From NCBI RefSeq assembly GCF_005405425.1, contig NZ_BJEA01000004.1, positions 168,418 through 232,417 on the forward strand: a stretch of 64,000 nucleotides of DNA, in the 5' to 3' direction. Shown here in pieces: positions 35,125 to 45,849 of this stretch. A program made the position numbers and the translations under genes. Each line of letters begins with the position of its first letter. Position 1 is the first letter of the stretch. The notes under the pieces are model-generated. The model did not search any database, was not told the DNA's origin, and was given only the letters and a program-made list of their open reading frames with translations. Source of the DNA: Lactiplantibacillus modestisalitolerans. Its GTDB lineage: Bacteria; Bacillota; Bacilli; Lactobacillales; Lactobacillaceae.

Positions 35125-38100
35125 TGGCACAAGTAGTGGCGACGTTTGACGCGAACATTTCGCCATATCAAGCGGCGATGGAAAAGATAAAAGGAGCTAC
35201 TGGAACCGCCACAAAGGCAACCTCTGGCATGTCGCAACGGGTTCACCAAGCTATGTCAAGTATTGGCAAGACTACTACGGTAGCCGGTGCTGCTATGACG
35301 GCCATGGGTGTTTCTGCGATGAAGAGCTACGGCAGTTTTCAACAGTCGCTTAACAAAGCCGCGGTTATCGCTGGAGGCACTTCTAAAGATATTGGCAAGC
35401 TGTCTGATATGGCTAACCGTATGGGGGCAGAGTTACCATTGAGCGCGCAGGACGCCGCGGACGCAATGGTTGCCATGGCCCAAGACGGGGCGTCGATTAA
35501 AACAATCACTAAGGAATTCCCAGCAATTGCGCAAGCGGCCACGGCGACCGGTGATGATCTACAAAATACTGCGTCCGTAGTCCAACAGGCGATGAACGTC
35601 TGGGGCAAGTCGCTTAAGTCACCACAACAAGCGGCGGCAATCTTGACTTCGACTGCTAACATGTCGAATGCCTCGATTAGCGATATGCAACAGGCTATCG
35701 CCACGATTGGCGGAACTGCATCCAACGCTGGTTTTGGCATGGCTGATATGTCCGAAGCAATCGGGTTGATGACTAACAAAGGATTCACTGCTGAACGAGC
35801 TTCACAAGACTTAAACCATGCGATTCTGCAAATGCAGGCGCCATCTAAAAAGGCCCGTGAGGAGATGAATTCCCTCGGATTGTCGTTTACCGATAGTAGC
35901 GGCAAGATGAAGCCATTTCCAACAATTCTGCGTGAGGTCGCTAAGGCAACCGATGGGATGAGTTCTAGTCAAAAGGCCGCCGCCCTCAAGACAATGTTTA
36001 ACACCGCAGGTATGCAAGCCATGCTTCCGTTGTTAGCGTCGGTTGAGGACAAGAGCGGGAGTACCACCACTAGCTGGGATGCTTATGCTAAGGCGCAAGA
36101 CAAGGCTAGTGGCTCAACTAAGGCTGCAACCAAGTTCCTGCAAGACCAAGCCGACGAAATGCAACAGAACCTCGGCTCTAAGATTGAGCAAGTCGGCGGT
36201 AACTGGGAATCATTGCGCAATAAAGCCATGGAGGCCACTTCCGGTGTTAATTCCGGCATTGTCGATATGATCAACAAAACTCTTGAATGGGCCGGAGCTT
36301 CACAAAGCGCCGGGGCCAAGGCCGTTCGTAGTTTCGTCGGTTTAACTCCAGTTATCGGTGCGGCTATGACCGGGCTTGGCAGTTTCTTAACCGTTGCTAA
36401 CGGGTTGTCCCTGTTCTTTGAGCGTATGGGGAACCTTTTACCGACGTTTGCAAAAGCACTAGTTAACCCGTGGACAATCGGACTAGCGGCAGTAGCAGGC
36501 TTCGTAGCGATTCTGGTCAAGGCTTACAACCAGTCGGAGACGTTCAGAAATGCAGTATCATCAATCGCCAAGGCCTTTAGTAGCGTGTTTGGTCCAGCGG
36601 TTGATGCAGCAGTCGGGTTCATTAAAAATTTGTGGTCAACCATCACCGGCGGCTCTGGTAGTTCTAAGAGCGCCATTGATAGCTTAGCTAAGATGATTGG
36701 CGACACCCTCGGCACCGCGTTACAGTCGGTGGACTGGCAAGGCGTGTTTACAACTGCAAAGAACGTTATCACCACCGTTATCAGTGTTGTTAAAAGTTTG
36801 ATTACTACCGTGGCGTCTGTGGTCAAGGGCTTTATGCAAACTAAGGCCGCCGCCGCAACTTGGACAGCAATTGTCGCCGTCGTTAAGGCAGTTTGGGCGG
36901 TAATTAAGACCGTCGTTACGGTTCTAAGCGCTATCGTTGGCGGCGTCGTTAAAGTGCTATCCGGGTTCATGCAACTGCAACCGGTGCAGGGGCTGTTCCA
37001 ATTAATTGGTGGCGCTATTGGCTTAGTAGTCAAGGCGCTAGCTGATGGGATTACCTCCATCGCCAACTTTGTAACCGCGATGACCGACCCAGTCGGCACC
37101 GTTAAAAATTTATGGGGAAGCTTGACTAGCTTCTTTTCCACTTTATGGTCAGGAATCGTTACCGGGATCCAGTCTGCTTGGTCTGCAGTGGCCCCAATTT
37201 TCGCGCCGATTGTCAACACGGTTAAAACCGTTTGGGACAGCTTGACCAGTTTCTTTACCGGCTTGTGGGCCGGCATCACTACTGGAATTCAGTCGGCATG
37301 GCAGTCAATCACCGCGATGCTATCGCAACTCTGGCAAAATATCGTTACAACCGCTAGCTCAATCTGGAATGGATTAGGCGAGTTCTTTACTGGACTATGG
37401 GCTGGGATTCAAACGGGAATTAACAATATTTGGACAAACATTAGTTCGGGATTGTCAACCGCATGGAACGGCATTATTACCATGGCCAAATCAATTTGGG
37501 GACTACTCAAAGATGCCGTTATGGGGCCGGTGCTACTGATTTTAGATGCGTTTACGCTCGATTGGAACCAGCTAAAATCTGACGCGGTCATGATTTGGAA
37601 CGACATCATCAATAACGCCAAAAGCTTATGGAACGGTTTTAAGTCGTTTATGTCGGGCATTTGGACAGCAGTCAAGAAAACTGCGGTTTCAGCTTGGAAC
37701 AACGTTAAAGGCACTCTTACCAGCGTTTGGAATTCTTTAGTTTCAACCGGCAAAAGCGTATGGAATGGCTTTAAGTCTTTCATGTCGGGATTGTGGAACG
37801 GGATTAAGTCTGCGGCCGCAACCGCTTGGAATGCGATTAAATCAGCGATTAAGAATGCGATTTCTTCAACCGTTAGTGCCGCTAAAAGCCTGTGGAACGG
37901 CTTGAAGTCGTTTATGTCGGGCATTTGGAATGGTATCAAGAGCTTCACACGCAGTGCATGGAATTCAATCAAGAGTTTTATCATGAACCCGGCCGAATCA
38001 GCGGCTAGCACCGCCAGAAGCGCTTGGTCAAATCTTAGATCTGCCGCCAGTGGAATTTGGAACAGTTTACGTTCTACCACTTCCAGCGCTTGGAATTCGA

Positions 38101-38699
38101 TGAAGTCGGTGATTGGTTCGGCGGCTCGTGGCATGGTTAGTTCAGCCCGTAGTGCTTGGAGTGGCTTTACGTCGCTCGTTTCTAATGTCGTTTCTGGCAT
38201 CAAGAACACGTTCAGCAGTTTAAGTTGGTTCAGCCTCTTTAATGCCGGCTCAAGAATCATTGACAGCTTCCGTCAAGGGATGGTCAGTGCTTTTAACAGC
38301 GTCAAGAGCTTTGTCAGCGGTATTGCAGGCTGGATTCGGTCACATAAAGGGCCAATCAGCTACGATGCTAAGCTATTGATTCCAGCCGGTAATGCGATTA
38401 TGGATGGTTTGAACAAGGGGTTACAGACCCAGTTTGAATCTGTCCAAAAAAATGTGTCTACCATGGCGGACAGGTTGGCTGGTAGTGTGTCGGGTGTTGT
38501 GTCTGATATGCACGCTGGCGATTTATCTATGCAGGCGGCCAGCTACACGGCAGGCGATATGGCCCAATCCATCAGTTCAGAAGAACGAGTTGAGCCAACC
38601 TTCATCGTGCATAACGAGTTGGTCGGCGACAAAATTTACACGTCGGTCAAGAGTCAAGAAGGCCGGCGCGACACCATGAACAGATTTTTTAAAAGCTAG
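35124..38699 (+). CDS. Tape measure protein
   Basis: 1191 residues. N-terminal tape-measure core (about 60-330; SMSSIGKTTT, MGAELPLSAQDAADAMVAMAQDG), hydrophobic middle segments (about 440-480 and 580-650), then more than ten tryptophan-containing repeats (SxWNGxKSFMSGIWNxxKS type) between about 690 and 1060, and a C-terminal part that may be trimmed. It sets tail length. Confidence 0.95.
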   Translation: MAQVVATFDANISPYQAAMEKIKGATGTATKATSGMSQRVHQAMSSIGKTTTVAGAAMTAMGVSAMKSYGSFQQSLNKAAVIAGGTSKDIGKLSDMANRMGAELPLSAQDAADAMVAMAQDGASIKTITKEFPAIAQAATATGDDLQNTASVVQQAMNVWGKSLKSPQQAAAILTSTANMSNASISDMQQAIATIGGTASNAGFGMADMSEAIGLMTNKGFTAERASQDLNHAILQMQAPSKKAREEMNSLGLSFTDSSGKMKPFPTILREVAKATDGMSSSQKAAALKTMFNTAGMQAMLPLLASVEDKSGSTTTSWDAYAKAQDKASGSTKAATKFLQDQADEMQQNLGSKIEQVGGNWESLRNKAMEATSGVNSGIVDMINKTLEWAGASQSAGAKAVRSFVGLTPVIGAAMTGLGSFLTVANGLSLFFERMGNLLPTFAKALVNPWTIGLAAVAGFVAILVKAYNQSETFRNAVSSIAKAFSSVFGPAVDAAVGFIKNLWSTITGGSGSSKSAIDSLAKMIGDTLGTALQSVDWQGVFTTAKNVITTVISVVKSLITTVASVVKGFMQTKAAAATWTAIVAVVKAVWAVIKTVVTVLSAIVGGVVKVLSGFMQLQPVQGLFQLIGGAIGLVVKALADGITSIANFVTAMTDPVGTVKNLWGSLTSFFSTLWSGIVTGIQSAWSAVAPIFAPIVNTVKTVWDSLTSFFTGLWAGITTGIQSAWQSITAMLSQLWQNIVTTASSIWNGLGEFFTGLWAGIQTGINNIWTNISSGLSTAWNGIITMAKSIWGLLKDAVMGPVLLILDAFTLDWNQLKSDAVMIWNDIINNAKSLWNGFKSFMSGIWTAVKKTAVSAWNNVKGTLTSVWNSLVSTGKSVWNGFKSFMSGLWNGIKSAAATAWNAIKSAIKNAISSTVSAAKSLWNGLKSFMSGIWNGIKSFTRSAWNSIKSFIMNPAESAASTARSAWSNLRSAASGIWNSLRSTTSSAWNSMKSVIGSAARGMVSSARSAWSGFTSLVSNVVSGIKNTFSSLSWFSLFNAGSRIIDSFRQGMVSAFNSVKSFVSGIAGWIRSHKGPISYDAKLLIPAGNAIMDGLNKGLQTQFESVQKNVSTMADRLAGSVSGVVSDMHAGDLSMQAASYTAGDMAQSISSEERVEPTFIVHNELVGDKIYTSVKSQEGRRDTMNRFFKS

Positions 38700-38711
38700 G
38701 AGGGGATAATT

Positions 38712-39545
38712 TTGGACGTTTTGGTGACGAACGTTGATGATACTAAGTCAACTAAACTAAGTGATTTGGGGTTTACGACGCTGTCCTTTGAAGAGTCTTC
38801 CCCAAGCATTGAGCGGACCAGCAAAGAGCTCGCAGGCCGTAATGGGTCGCTTGACTATGGCGGCCGTCATGCCAAAAAAACCGTTAAGATTACCGGAATC
38901 TACCAAGCCGACAGCATTACTGACGACCAACGAATTCAGGAACGGATTAATGGGCTTTTATCGGGCATAGATCCTTACTATATAACCCAAATGATTGGCG
39001 ATGGGGACATATACGGGTATGAGCGGCCCGGCGATAAAGCTGGGGCCGTGCGGTTACCGACAGGTACGGCGACCTACAAGCGGTTTTTAGTTTACCGGTC
39101 AGATAGCAATGTTCCCGATTTTAAAGGCAAGACTGGGGCTGGGCTTCTAAGCTCGTGGGAGCTCAAATTTGAAACAGTCAAGCTTCCGTATGGCGAGAGC
39201 AAGCCCCGTTCACAAACGCTGACCAGCGGGCAAGCAATCACATATAACGGGACGGTGGCGTGTTCGCAACTCGAACAGCCCTTTTATTTTGTCGTAACGG
39301 CTAAGGCGGCGTCTGATACCGGGTTCACACTTAAGGTTGACGGCCAACTGTTGGAAGTTAATTCACCGGTGGTTGTGGGCGACGTGTACACGCTAAGCGG
39401 GATGGATAACCTGCGTGGGAATCAAAACATCAACGACAAGACCAACGCGGGCTACTTTGTGTTAAAACCCGGCGCGGCCAACAAAGTTGCTTGCTCGATT
39501 GACGCCACGATTCAAATCAAGAATTTATGCGACCTATATATGTAA
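38712..39545 (+). CDS. Distal tail protein (Dit)
   Basis: 277 residues, TTG start after AGGAGGGG. Motifs LSDLGFTTLSFEESSPSIERT, GGRHAKKTVKITG and a galectin-like C-terminal half (YNGTVACSQLEQPFYFVV) fit siphophage Dit proteins that form the hub of the baseplate. Confidence 0.88.
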   Translation: MDVLVTNVDDTKSTKLSDLGFTTLSFEESSPSIERTSKELAGRNGSLDYGGRHAKKTVKITGIYQADSITDDQRIQERINGLLSGIDPYYITQMIGDGDIYGYERPGDKAGAVRLPTGTATYKRFLVYRSDSNVPDFKGKTGAGLLSSWELKFETVKLPYGESKPRSQTLTSGQAITYNGTVACSQLEQPFYFVVTAKAASDTGFTLKVDGQLLEVNSPVVVGDVYTLSGMDNLRGNQNINDKTNAGYFVLKPGAANKVACSIDATIQIKNLCDLYM

Positions 39546-39559
39546 GGAGGTGAAATTAT

Positions 39560-42500
39560 TTGATTAAATTTTATGACACAGCGGGTGCTGCCCACTTCGG
39601 GCAGGCCACAATTACCCGTACGACCAGCGTTAATGGTGGGCTGTCACTAAGCGGTGAAATCTTTACCGGTGACGAGGTACTAACTGGCTTGGATTATGGC
39701 TGGTGGCTGAATTTTGACGATGAAAAATACGTTGTTACTTACAAGCAATTGAACGACGAAACCAACACGATTCAGTTCGACGCCGTGCAGCAGTTCTTCT
39801 GGGACTTCGCCAAGTCAGCCTTGCACGCTCAGTACACCGGTAGTCATGAGTACCGGTTCTACCTTGGTCAAATCTTCCAAGATTCCGGTTATACGTACAC
39901 TTATGACGTCGAAGTACCAGCGTTTGAAAAGGAAAACTGGGGTTACAAGAACAAGCTTGACCTGTTTAACGACATCATGTCACAGGCTAACCAAGAGTTT
40001 GAAGTGCACAACGAGAAAGTTCACATCGCCCCGCAAATCGGTAGCGACCTGACTAGCTTTGTTCGCAAGGGTATCAACTTAAGCGACCTCGCCGAAGAGA
40101 TGAAAATTTCGGACTTCGTAACTTACGCGCGCGGGTATGGTGCTTTCAACAATTCCGAAGACCCAAGCCAAGGCCGGTTAGAAGTTGAATACCGCAGTGA
40201 ACTCGCCAAGAAGTTTGGGGACCTCGAAATGGACCCAATCGTTGACGAACGGTATAAAGTGGCTAGTAATTTAATTGCCGCGTTAAAAGCCAAGGTAGAT
40301 GCGACCTATACCGTGTCAATGACTATGAACATCTATGACCTAGAAAATGCTGGTTACCCGAATTATGAATCTCCTAAAGTCGGAGACTGGATTCTAGCGA
40401 TTGATGAAGCGTTAAATTTCAAACGCAAGATTCGCATTATCAAGCTAGAAGAGCAGTTCGATGCGAAAGGTAAGCGTATCGGATATACGGCTACTTGTGG
40501 TGATTTGAATATCGTTGATCAGTACACAAATATTCAAAGCAGTTTGGATAGCAAGGTTCAGCGTATTCAAGAAAGCGTTGACAATGTAGCTATTAGCGCT
40601 AATGGCAAGAGTTCAAACTACTATGGTGCAAAAGAACCTGCAAGTGCAAATGATGGTGATCTATGGTTCGATCAAAGCAATAGCGATCCTGACAAGTGGA
40701 CTATCAAGCAATGGGCAAACGGGCGTTGGGAACAGCTTACGTTGAACCCAGGTGAGATAGACGCAAAAGTTAGTGTTGCTAAGCAGGCGGCTGATACCGC
40801 GGTCGAAAATGCCAACACCGCAGTCAAAAATGCTAATCAAGCTGTTGAAGCGTCTGGCCTTGCAACTACGACTGCCAATGCAGCCAATGATGCGGCCACG
40901 GCGGCGAAAGACTTAGCAACTTCTACGGCTAACAGTTTTGTCACAGTGCAATCGCAAGCGGATACAGCGGCTAATGATGCATCAACAGCCTTAGACCAAG
41001 CTAAGTCAGCACTGGACACTGCTAATGGTGTGAGTGATAACTACACGAGCTTTAAACAGATTGTCGATGACAATTCTGGCACAATCAAAACCTTGGCTAC
41101 GTCGGAATCCGTGGATGCTGTGTCTGGTCGAGTCACAAAGGCTCAATCATTGGCTGAACAGACGGCTGACGGGTTGGCACTCAAAGCTGACAGCTCAACT
41201 GTTGACACTCTGTCTGATACCGTCGAACAGCAAGGCATCGACCTCAAGGCGGCACAGGGTGAGCTAAAACTAAAACTGACGCAGTCAGACTTGACCAATA
41301 GCCTATCTGGCTACGCCACGCAGACATGGGCGCAGAACCAGATTACGGCAACTGCTACTGGCTTGGAAACTCAACTTTCGTCGGTCACACAACGGCTTAA
41401 TACCGATGATCGACCAAATTTGATTACCGAAAGCTTGCAAAATATCAATAACTGGGTTAAGAATTCGGCGGCTCAAGAAGCGATCAAAAATAATGTGTTT
41501 TCAAACGGTACGAATACGATGAGCTATCTTGGTGTTGGCGGCATCGAAAGTATTAGTGCCACATTACCGACTGTTGCAGGAAATAGCTATGTTGTATCAA
41601 TTGATTTCACTGGTCCAAATTTTGCCACTGATACGGGGTTTGGCTGGGGGGCAGGTATTGACTTTGGAACTGATCAAGACCATTTTGTAACGCTTGAGCC
41701 AGGTGCTAACAATAAACGGTACATCTTTCGATTTGTGGCGTCAGGAAACGATACGCTTTATCTTCAGTTCGGTAATGTTGCAGATAGCGTGTCTAATACG
41801 TTTGTTTTTGCGAATCTGTCAGTTCAATTAGATGCTGTTTCGCAAGTGACATCGACCGAAATGAGTACCGTTAGGCAAGACTTGGAGGAATGGAGTGCAA
41901 AGGTTGCAAAGACACAAGGAGATTTAGGAGATCTTACGACCAAGTTCAAGGTCGCGACCGATGGGATCCAGTCGCTAACGGATAAGCAAGACAAACAGAG
42001 TGAGACAATTTCGTCGTTGAAGAGTGGTGCCGAGGGATTCAATTCGACTATACAACAACTTCAATTCAACCAAGCAATGCCGTGGGCTTCTACGCTGATC
42101 TCCGATGATATGACTAATTGGACGCTAAACGATGTTATGCAATCTGCGGCAAAAATCTCTTATGCAAATGGTGTCAACACTTGTGCATACAAAGGCGTCA
42201 GTAGCGTTGAAAAAATGACTACCACGCTTCCAACCAAGGCAGGAAATCAATATGTATTGAGTATTGTTCATACCTCACCAAACTATACGCCCACAAGCAA
42301 TGCGGCATACCCTTATGAAGGTATTGGATTGAGCGTTGCTGGAAGTTCCGTGACACTTAGCCCTGGGAGTAACGACAAGCGCTATGTTTTGCGTTTCCTG
42401 GCTAAAGGTAATGATGTGCTCACATTGAATTCTGGTGCAGTTCCAGATGGCGTGTCAATGACGTTCGTCTTTGCCGGCCTTTCGCTACAATTGGATACTG

Positions 42501-44359
42501 CCTCTATGGCAACCAGCACTGAGATGAGTGCAATCAATCAAACTGTAAATGGAATTCAGTTGACAGTGGCTGATAAAGCCAACCAAAGTCAAGTAACACA
42601 ACTGTCGAATCAAATCACTAGCGTTGTTGGTGGACTTGGTCAGCCTAATTTAGTTTATAATTCTGAATTTGCAAACAAAGCTGAAGGATGGATGATCCCA
42701 AGCGTACCTGTAAATGCGGCCTACTACTCTAACGCTGTATGGTACGATAAGCTTTCAAATCACGTTGTTTTTAACTCAACAGCAGCCGAAGGTACTTGGA
42801 CACGGATAACATCCAAACCAGTTCCATGCGTTCAAGGCATTCCTTACAGTTGCTCTGGACAGCTTGTTACGGATAAGTCAACGGTGCCCAAAGCAATTGT
42901 AGCGGTTGAATTTCTAGATGAAAATTACAATCGATCATCGACCAAGTATGAAAGGTATATGGGTGCAAAGCTTGAAACAGTTGCTACTGAGAATGTGCTT
43001 CCTGATGCAAAAGCGAAATATGTGCGCGTAAGTTTTGAAATTAATGGTTCTGGACACGTCGGGCTTTCCAATCCGATGCTGGTCGCTTCATCGACGATTG
43101 GACCATATCATCCTGATACGGTTGGTTATAGTCAAATCACCCAACTGCAAGACAGGATTGATGCGCGCGTCATGGTCGACGGTAAAATAGCGGCAGCTTT
43201 GAGCTTGTCTGCTGATGGCGGCGGGACGGTGCTTATCACTGGTAAGTCCGTCCACATCACTGGCCAAACGACAATTGATAATGCAGTTATCAAGGATTCG
43301 ATGATAGATTACATCGATGCAACAAAAATTAAAGTTGGTACACTTAATGGTACCGACGTCAATATAATCAATTTAAACGCTGACAATATAACAGCTGGTA
43401 CGATTAGAGGCACTAATTTAACGATTGGTCTAGATACTGGTAACGTTGAGTTCCAGAAAGGACGTATCCATTCGTCTGATAATGCGATTGATATTAATGT
43501 TAACAGCAAGTATATGTCAGTCGCTGACAATGATAACCGTATACTCATATCTGGTGGGGAAATCCAAATGGTCAAACCGACATTTTTAGACCGTCAAACT
43601 ACCCCATACGTTCGTATCAGTAACGCTGTGGCAGGGGCATCTTGGGGCGGTGCAACTTTCTGGGGACGTGACTATTTTGTGGTTACTAACGGAGCTAATG
43701 ATGTTTCTTTCTCTTCCTTACCAATTGGGGAAGAAAGGTTTGCAGGTATTTCTGGAGGTCATGCAACCGATGGCTCGTGGAAACCAACCAAGATTGGTGG
43801 TGCCGAACGGGGTGTATTTATATCTGGGGGTCAAAAATATAGTGATGGCTACACTAGCTTTTCTCCATTTATAAGAGTTGGCGATAACGGTTATATAGGG
43901 ACCGGTACGAACGGTTCTAACATCACTGTGATGGGTAATCATATCTATCTAAAATCTCCTCATACAACATCTAAAGGTGCAAACGCATATATGTCCCCCG
44001 ATGGGGAATTAGTTGAGTCGACTTCCGCTGCTAAATACAAAACCGACATTGTTCGATCATTTGAAACTGGAATGGGCGACAAACTTCTAGAAGTTCCAGT
44101 TGCACACTGGAAAGACAAAGAAGAGGTATTAAACAAGACTCTCGATCCTACTGCTAAAAATCCAGAAACTTATTTCGGAATGATTGCCGATGATCTGGAT
44201 GAGGCTGGTCTGAATGAGCTTGTTGCGTATGATGACAAAGGGGATGTCCATGGTATTCAGTATGACCGGGTCGCACTAGCTCTTATCCCCTTGATTCGTA
44301 ACTATCGGGATCGTATAACTGAATTAGAAACTGAAGTCAAACAAATGAAAGAGGTATAG
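39560..44359 (+). CDS. Tail-associated lysin-like/receptor-binding protein with S74 auto-processing end
   Basis: 1599 residues, TTG start. An N-terminal Tal/gp27-like hub (about 1-320) is followed by coiled coil (400-590), two related beta modules (about 612-767 and 833-990), a third beta module (1028-1187), a beta-rich shaft and a peptidase S74 intramolecular chaperone (about 1485-1599, ESTSAAKYKTDI with the Ser/Lys dyad). The beta modules may bind cell-wall carbohydrate and decide host range. Confidence 0.85.
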   Translation: MIKFYDTAGAAHFGQATITRTTSVNGGLSLSGEIFTGDEVLTGLDYGWWLNFDDEKYVVTYKQLNDETNTIQFDAVQQFFWDFAKSALHAQYTGSHEYRFYLGQIFQDSGYTYTYDVEVPAFEKENWGYKNKLDLFNDIMSQANQEFEVHNEKVHIAPQIGSDLTSFVRKGINLSDLAEEMKISDFVTYARGYGAFNNSEDPSQGRLEVEYRSELAKKFGDLEMDPIVDERYKVASNLIAALKAKVDATYTVSMTMNIYDLENAGYPNYESPKVGDWILAIDEALNFKRKIRIIKLEEQFDAKGKRIGYTATCGDLNIVDQYTNIQSSLDSKVQRIQESVDNVAISANGKSSNYYGAKEPASANDGDLWFDQSNSDPDKWTIKQWANGRWEQLTLNPGEIDAKVSVAKQAADTAVENANTAVKNANQAVEASGLATTTANAANDAATAAKDLATSTANSFVTVQSQADTAANDASTALDQAKSALDTANGVSDNYTSFKQIVDDNSGTIKTLATSESVDAVSGRVTKAQSLAEQTADGLALKADSSTVDTLSDTVEQQGIDLKAAQGELKLKLTQSDLTNSLSGYATQTWAQNQITATATGLETQLSSVTQRLNTDDRPNLITESLQNINNWVKNSAAQEAIKNNVFSNGTNTMSYLGVGGIESISATLPTVAGNSYVVSIDFTGPNFATDTGFGWGAGIDFGTDQDHFVTLEPGANNKRYIFRFVASGNDTLYLQFGNVADSVSNTFVFANLSVQLDAVSQVTSTEMSTVRQDLEEWSAKVAKTQGDLGDLTTKFKVATDGIQSLTDKQDKQSETISSLKSGAEGFNSTIQQLQFNQAMPWASTLISDDMTNWTLNDVMQSAAKISYANGVNTCAYKGVSSVEKMTTTLPTKAGNQYVLSIVHTSPNYTPTSNAAYPYEGIGLSVAGSSVTLSPGSNDKRYVLRFLAKGNDVLTLNSGAVPDGVSMTFVFAGLSLQLDTASMATSTEMSAINQTVNGIQLTVADKANQSQVTQLSNQITSVVGGLGQPNLVYNSEFANKAEGWMIPSVPVNAAYYSNAVWYDKLSNHVVFNSTAAEGTWTRITSKPVPCVQGIPYSCSGQLVTDKSTVPKAIVAVEFLDENYNRSSTKYERYMGAKLETVATENVLPDAKAKYVRVSFEINGSGHVGLSNPMLVASSTIGPYHPDTVGYSQITQLQDRIDARVMVDGKIAAALSLSADGGGTVLITGKSVHITGQTTIDNAVIKDSMIDYIDATKIKVGTLNGTDVNIINLNADNITAGTIRGTNLTIGLDTGNVEFQKGRIHSSDNAIDINVNSKYMSVADNDNRILISGGEIQMVKPTFLDRQTTPYVRISNAVAGASWGGATFWGRDYFVVTNGANDVSFSSLPIGEERFAGISGGHATDGSWKPTKIGGAERGVFISGGQKYSDGYTSFSPFIRVGDNGYIGTGTNGSNITVMGNHIYLKSPHTTSKGANAYMSPDGELVESTSAAKYKTDIVRSFETGMGDKLLEVPVAHWKDKEEVLNKTLDPTAKNPETYFGMIADDLDEAGLNELVAYDDKGDVHGIQYDRVALALIPLIRNYRDRITELETEVKQMKEV

Positions 44360-44365
44360 TCAATT

Positions 44366-44815
44366 ATGACAGCAAGAAAAGAAGAAGTAACGTTTACAAA
44401 TGGACAACTGGTAACTATTGGAAATACTTTAGGGGAGTTCAAGCTTAAAGGTCGAGCTTCGCTTGGGCGGACATGGTTAATTGATCGCCTTGAGAAGCTT
44501 AACAAGCAATTTAATGCTGATCAATTAGCAACCCAAAAGAATTTCTTTAAAACGGATAAAGATGGGGATTTTGTTTATAAGGAAGACAAAAAGACGCTAA
44601 TTCTGAAAGATGACTACACCATGGATGAAGCTCAAAAAGAGTTTGATCAATTAGTGAATGAACCAGTAAGTATTGAAATTAGTTCATATTCTGCACGAAT
44701 GAAAGCTTTATATCATGCACTTGAGGACTATCCATACGAGCTGGAAGGGCAAACAGCTTTAGTATACGCATTGGTATTTGATCAGTTTGATAAAGCATAT
44801 GGAAAAGGGGAATAA
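44366..44815 (+). CDS. DUF1617-like phage protein
   Basis: 149 residues; VTFTNGQLVTIGNTLGEFKLKGRASLGR is the common start of DUF1617 proteins that lie after the receptor-binding gene in many lactobacillus phages. Function unknown. Confidence 0.7.
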   Translation: MTARKEEVTFTNGQLVTIGNTLGEFKLKGRASLGRTWLIDRLEKLNKQFNADQLATQKNFFKTDKDGDFVYKEDKKTLILKDDYTMDEAQKEFDQLVNEPVSIEISSYSARMKALYHALEDYPYELEGQTALVYALVFDQFDKAYGKGE

Positions 44816-44817
44816 AA

Positions 44818-45252
44818 ATGGACTTATTAAACACTAGCATTTCTTATAGTATCGATGGAGCAGGTAATACGACTTCTGTAATTGCAGGTATCCGTGGTGA
44901 AGTAGAAAACCGATTGACCGTAACGGCAAATATTACCGTTTATCCAGAAGATTTAGCTGAAGGATCTACGCTTGACGACCTTTCAAAGCGAGAACTATTT
45001 ACGTTGGCTACTGCTAAGCTTCCTGATTTTTTGCCCCACTTGACATATACCAACTATCAATTTTTCGTTCAAAACGATGCGCCGGTTCGAGTAACTGCGT
45101 ACTCAAATTTAAGCAATACCGGCAGTTACATTACAGTAAATTCAACTCTCGACCAGTCCGATTTCACAGATAAGCCTATCGGATCAGTCGGTTATGAAGA
45201 TGTAAAAGCTGCAGTAAAAACTATTCTCAATAAAGAATTTCCGACATCATGA
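44818..45252 (+). CDS. Hypothetical phage protein (144 aa), DUF2977-like position
   Basis: 144 residues with regular beta-strand pattern (SISYSIDGAGNTTSVIAGIR, VTAYSNLSNTGSYITV). Sits directly after the DUF1617-like gene (2-base gap). No family recognised with confidence. Confidence 0.6.
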   Translation: MDLLNTSISYSIDGAGNTTSVIAGIRGEVENRLTVTANITVYPEDLAEGSTLDDLSKRELFTLATAKLPDFLPHLTYTNYQFFVQNDAPVRVTAYSNLSNTGSYITVNSTLDQSDFTDKPIGSVGYEDVKAAVKTILNKEFPTS

Positions 45253-45265
45253 ATGGAAGTGTGAT

Positions 45266-45652
45266 GTGATGTTTGAACATTTAGCCAAAAATAGATTCTG
45301 GTTTTGGAAAGCGATGGAAACATATGGCTTAGGAATTTACTTTATTATTAAGCGCAACACATTTGCATTTGAGCCACCAAAGCCAACGCTGCTTGATGTG
45401 CTTGATGATCCACCTATGATTTTTATGCTGGCGGTGGTTGGAACGCTTGCTCTGGTGTATTCTTTGTGGAACTTGCGTACACATTATTACAAGCCATTAA
45501 TGACTGGATTACTTACGTTTGTCTGGTTATTTTTCATGATAGCGTTTGGTGTTCATGATTTTGAAATGCAACGTTATGTAAGTTTTGAAAGTATGTATGC
45601 CATGTTTGTTTTAGGATCAACCATTTTTGAAATTGTAATTGGGGATGATTAG
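45266..45652 (+). CDS. Phage multi-pass membrane protein (128 aa)
   Basis: Three or four hydrophobic segments (about 49-67, 80-96 and 110-127). Start at the ATG at 45266 or 45269. In the lysis region, so a lysis accessory or exclusion protein is possible. Not recognised. Confidence 0.6.
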   Translation: MMFEHLAKNRFWFWKAMETYGLGIYFIIKRNTFAFEPPKPTLLDVLDDPPMIFMLAVVGTLALVYSLWNLRTHYYKPLMTGLLTFVWLFFMIAFGVHDFEMQRYVSFESMYAMFVLGSTIFEIVIGDD

Positions 45653-45654
45653 GG

Positions 45655-45849
45655 GTGAGCGATGCTGTTATCGTGGCCTTAATTACCACAGCGGGTTCAA
45701 TTTTCGTTGCGATCTTAACGATTTGGAACAGTAACAAGGCTGCTAGCAGCGATTCTGAAACCAAGTTAAAAAAGGAAAATGAGGCTTTAAAAAGGGAAAA
45801 TAATAAGAAGCAAGAAATAATTGACTATTATAGAAAGCGTGATAAATAA
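45655..45849 (+). CDS. Small membrane protein with coiled coil (64 aa)
   Basis: GTG start. One N-terminal hydrophobic helix (AVIVALITTAGSIFVAILTIW) then a charged coiled coil ending DYYRKRDK. Immediately precedes and touches the holin gene; perhaps a holin partner. Confidence 0.65.
   Translation: MSDAVIVALITTAGSIFVAILTIWNSNKAASSDSETKLKKENEALKRENNKKQEIIDYYRKRDK

Noticed and set aside
36524..38260. Long minus-strand frames over the tape measure gene
   Set aside because: Shadows of the repetitive real gene.
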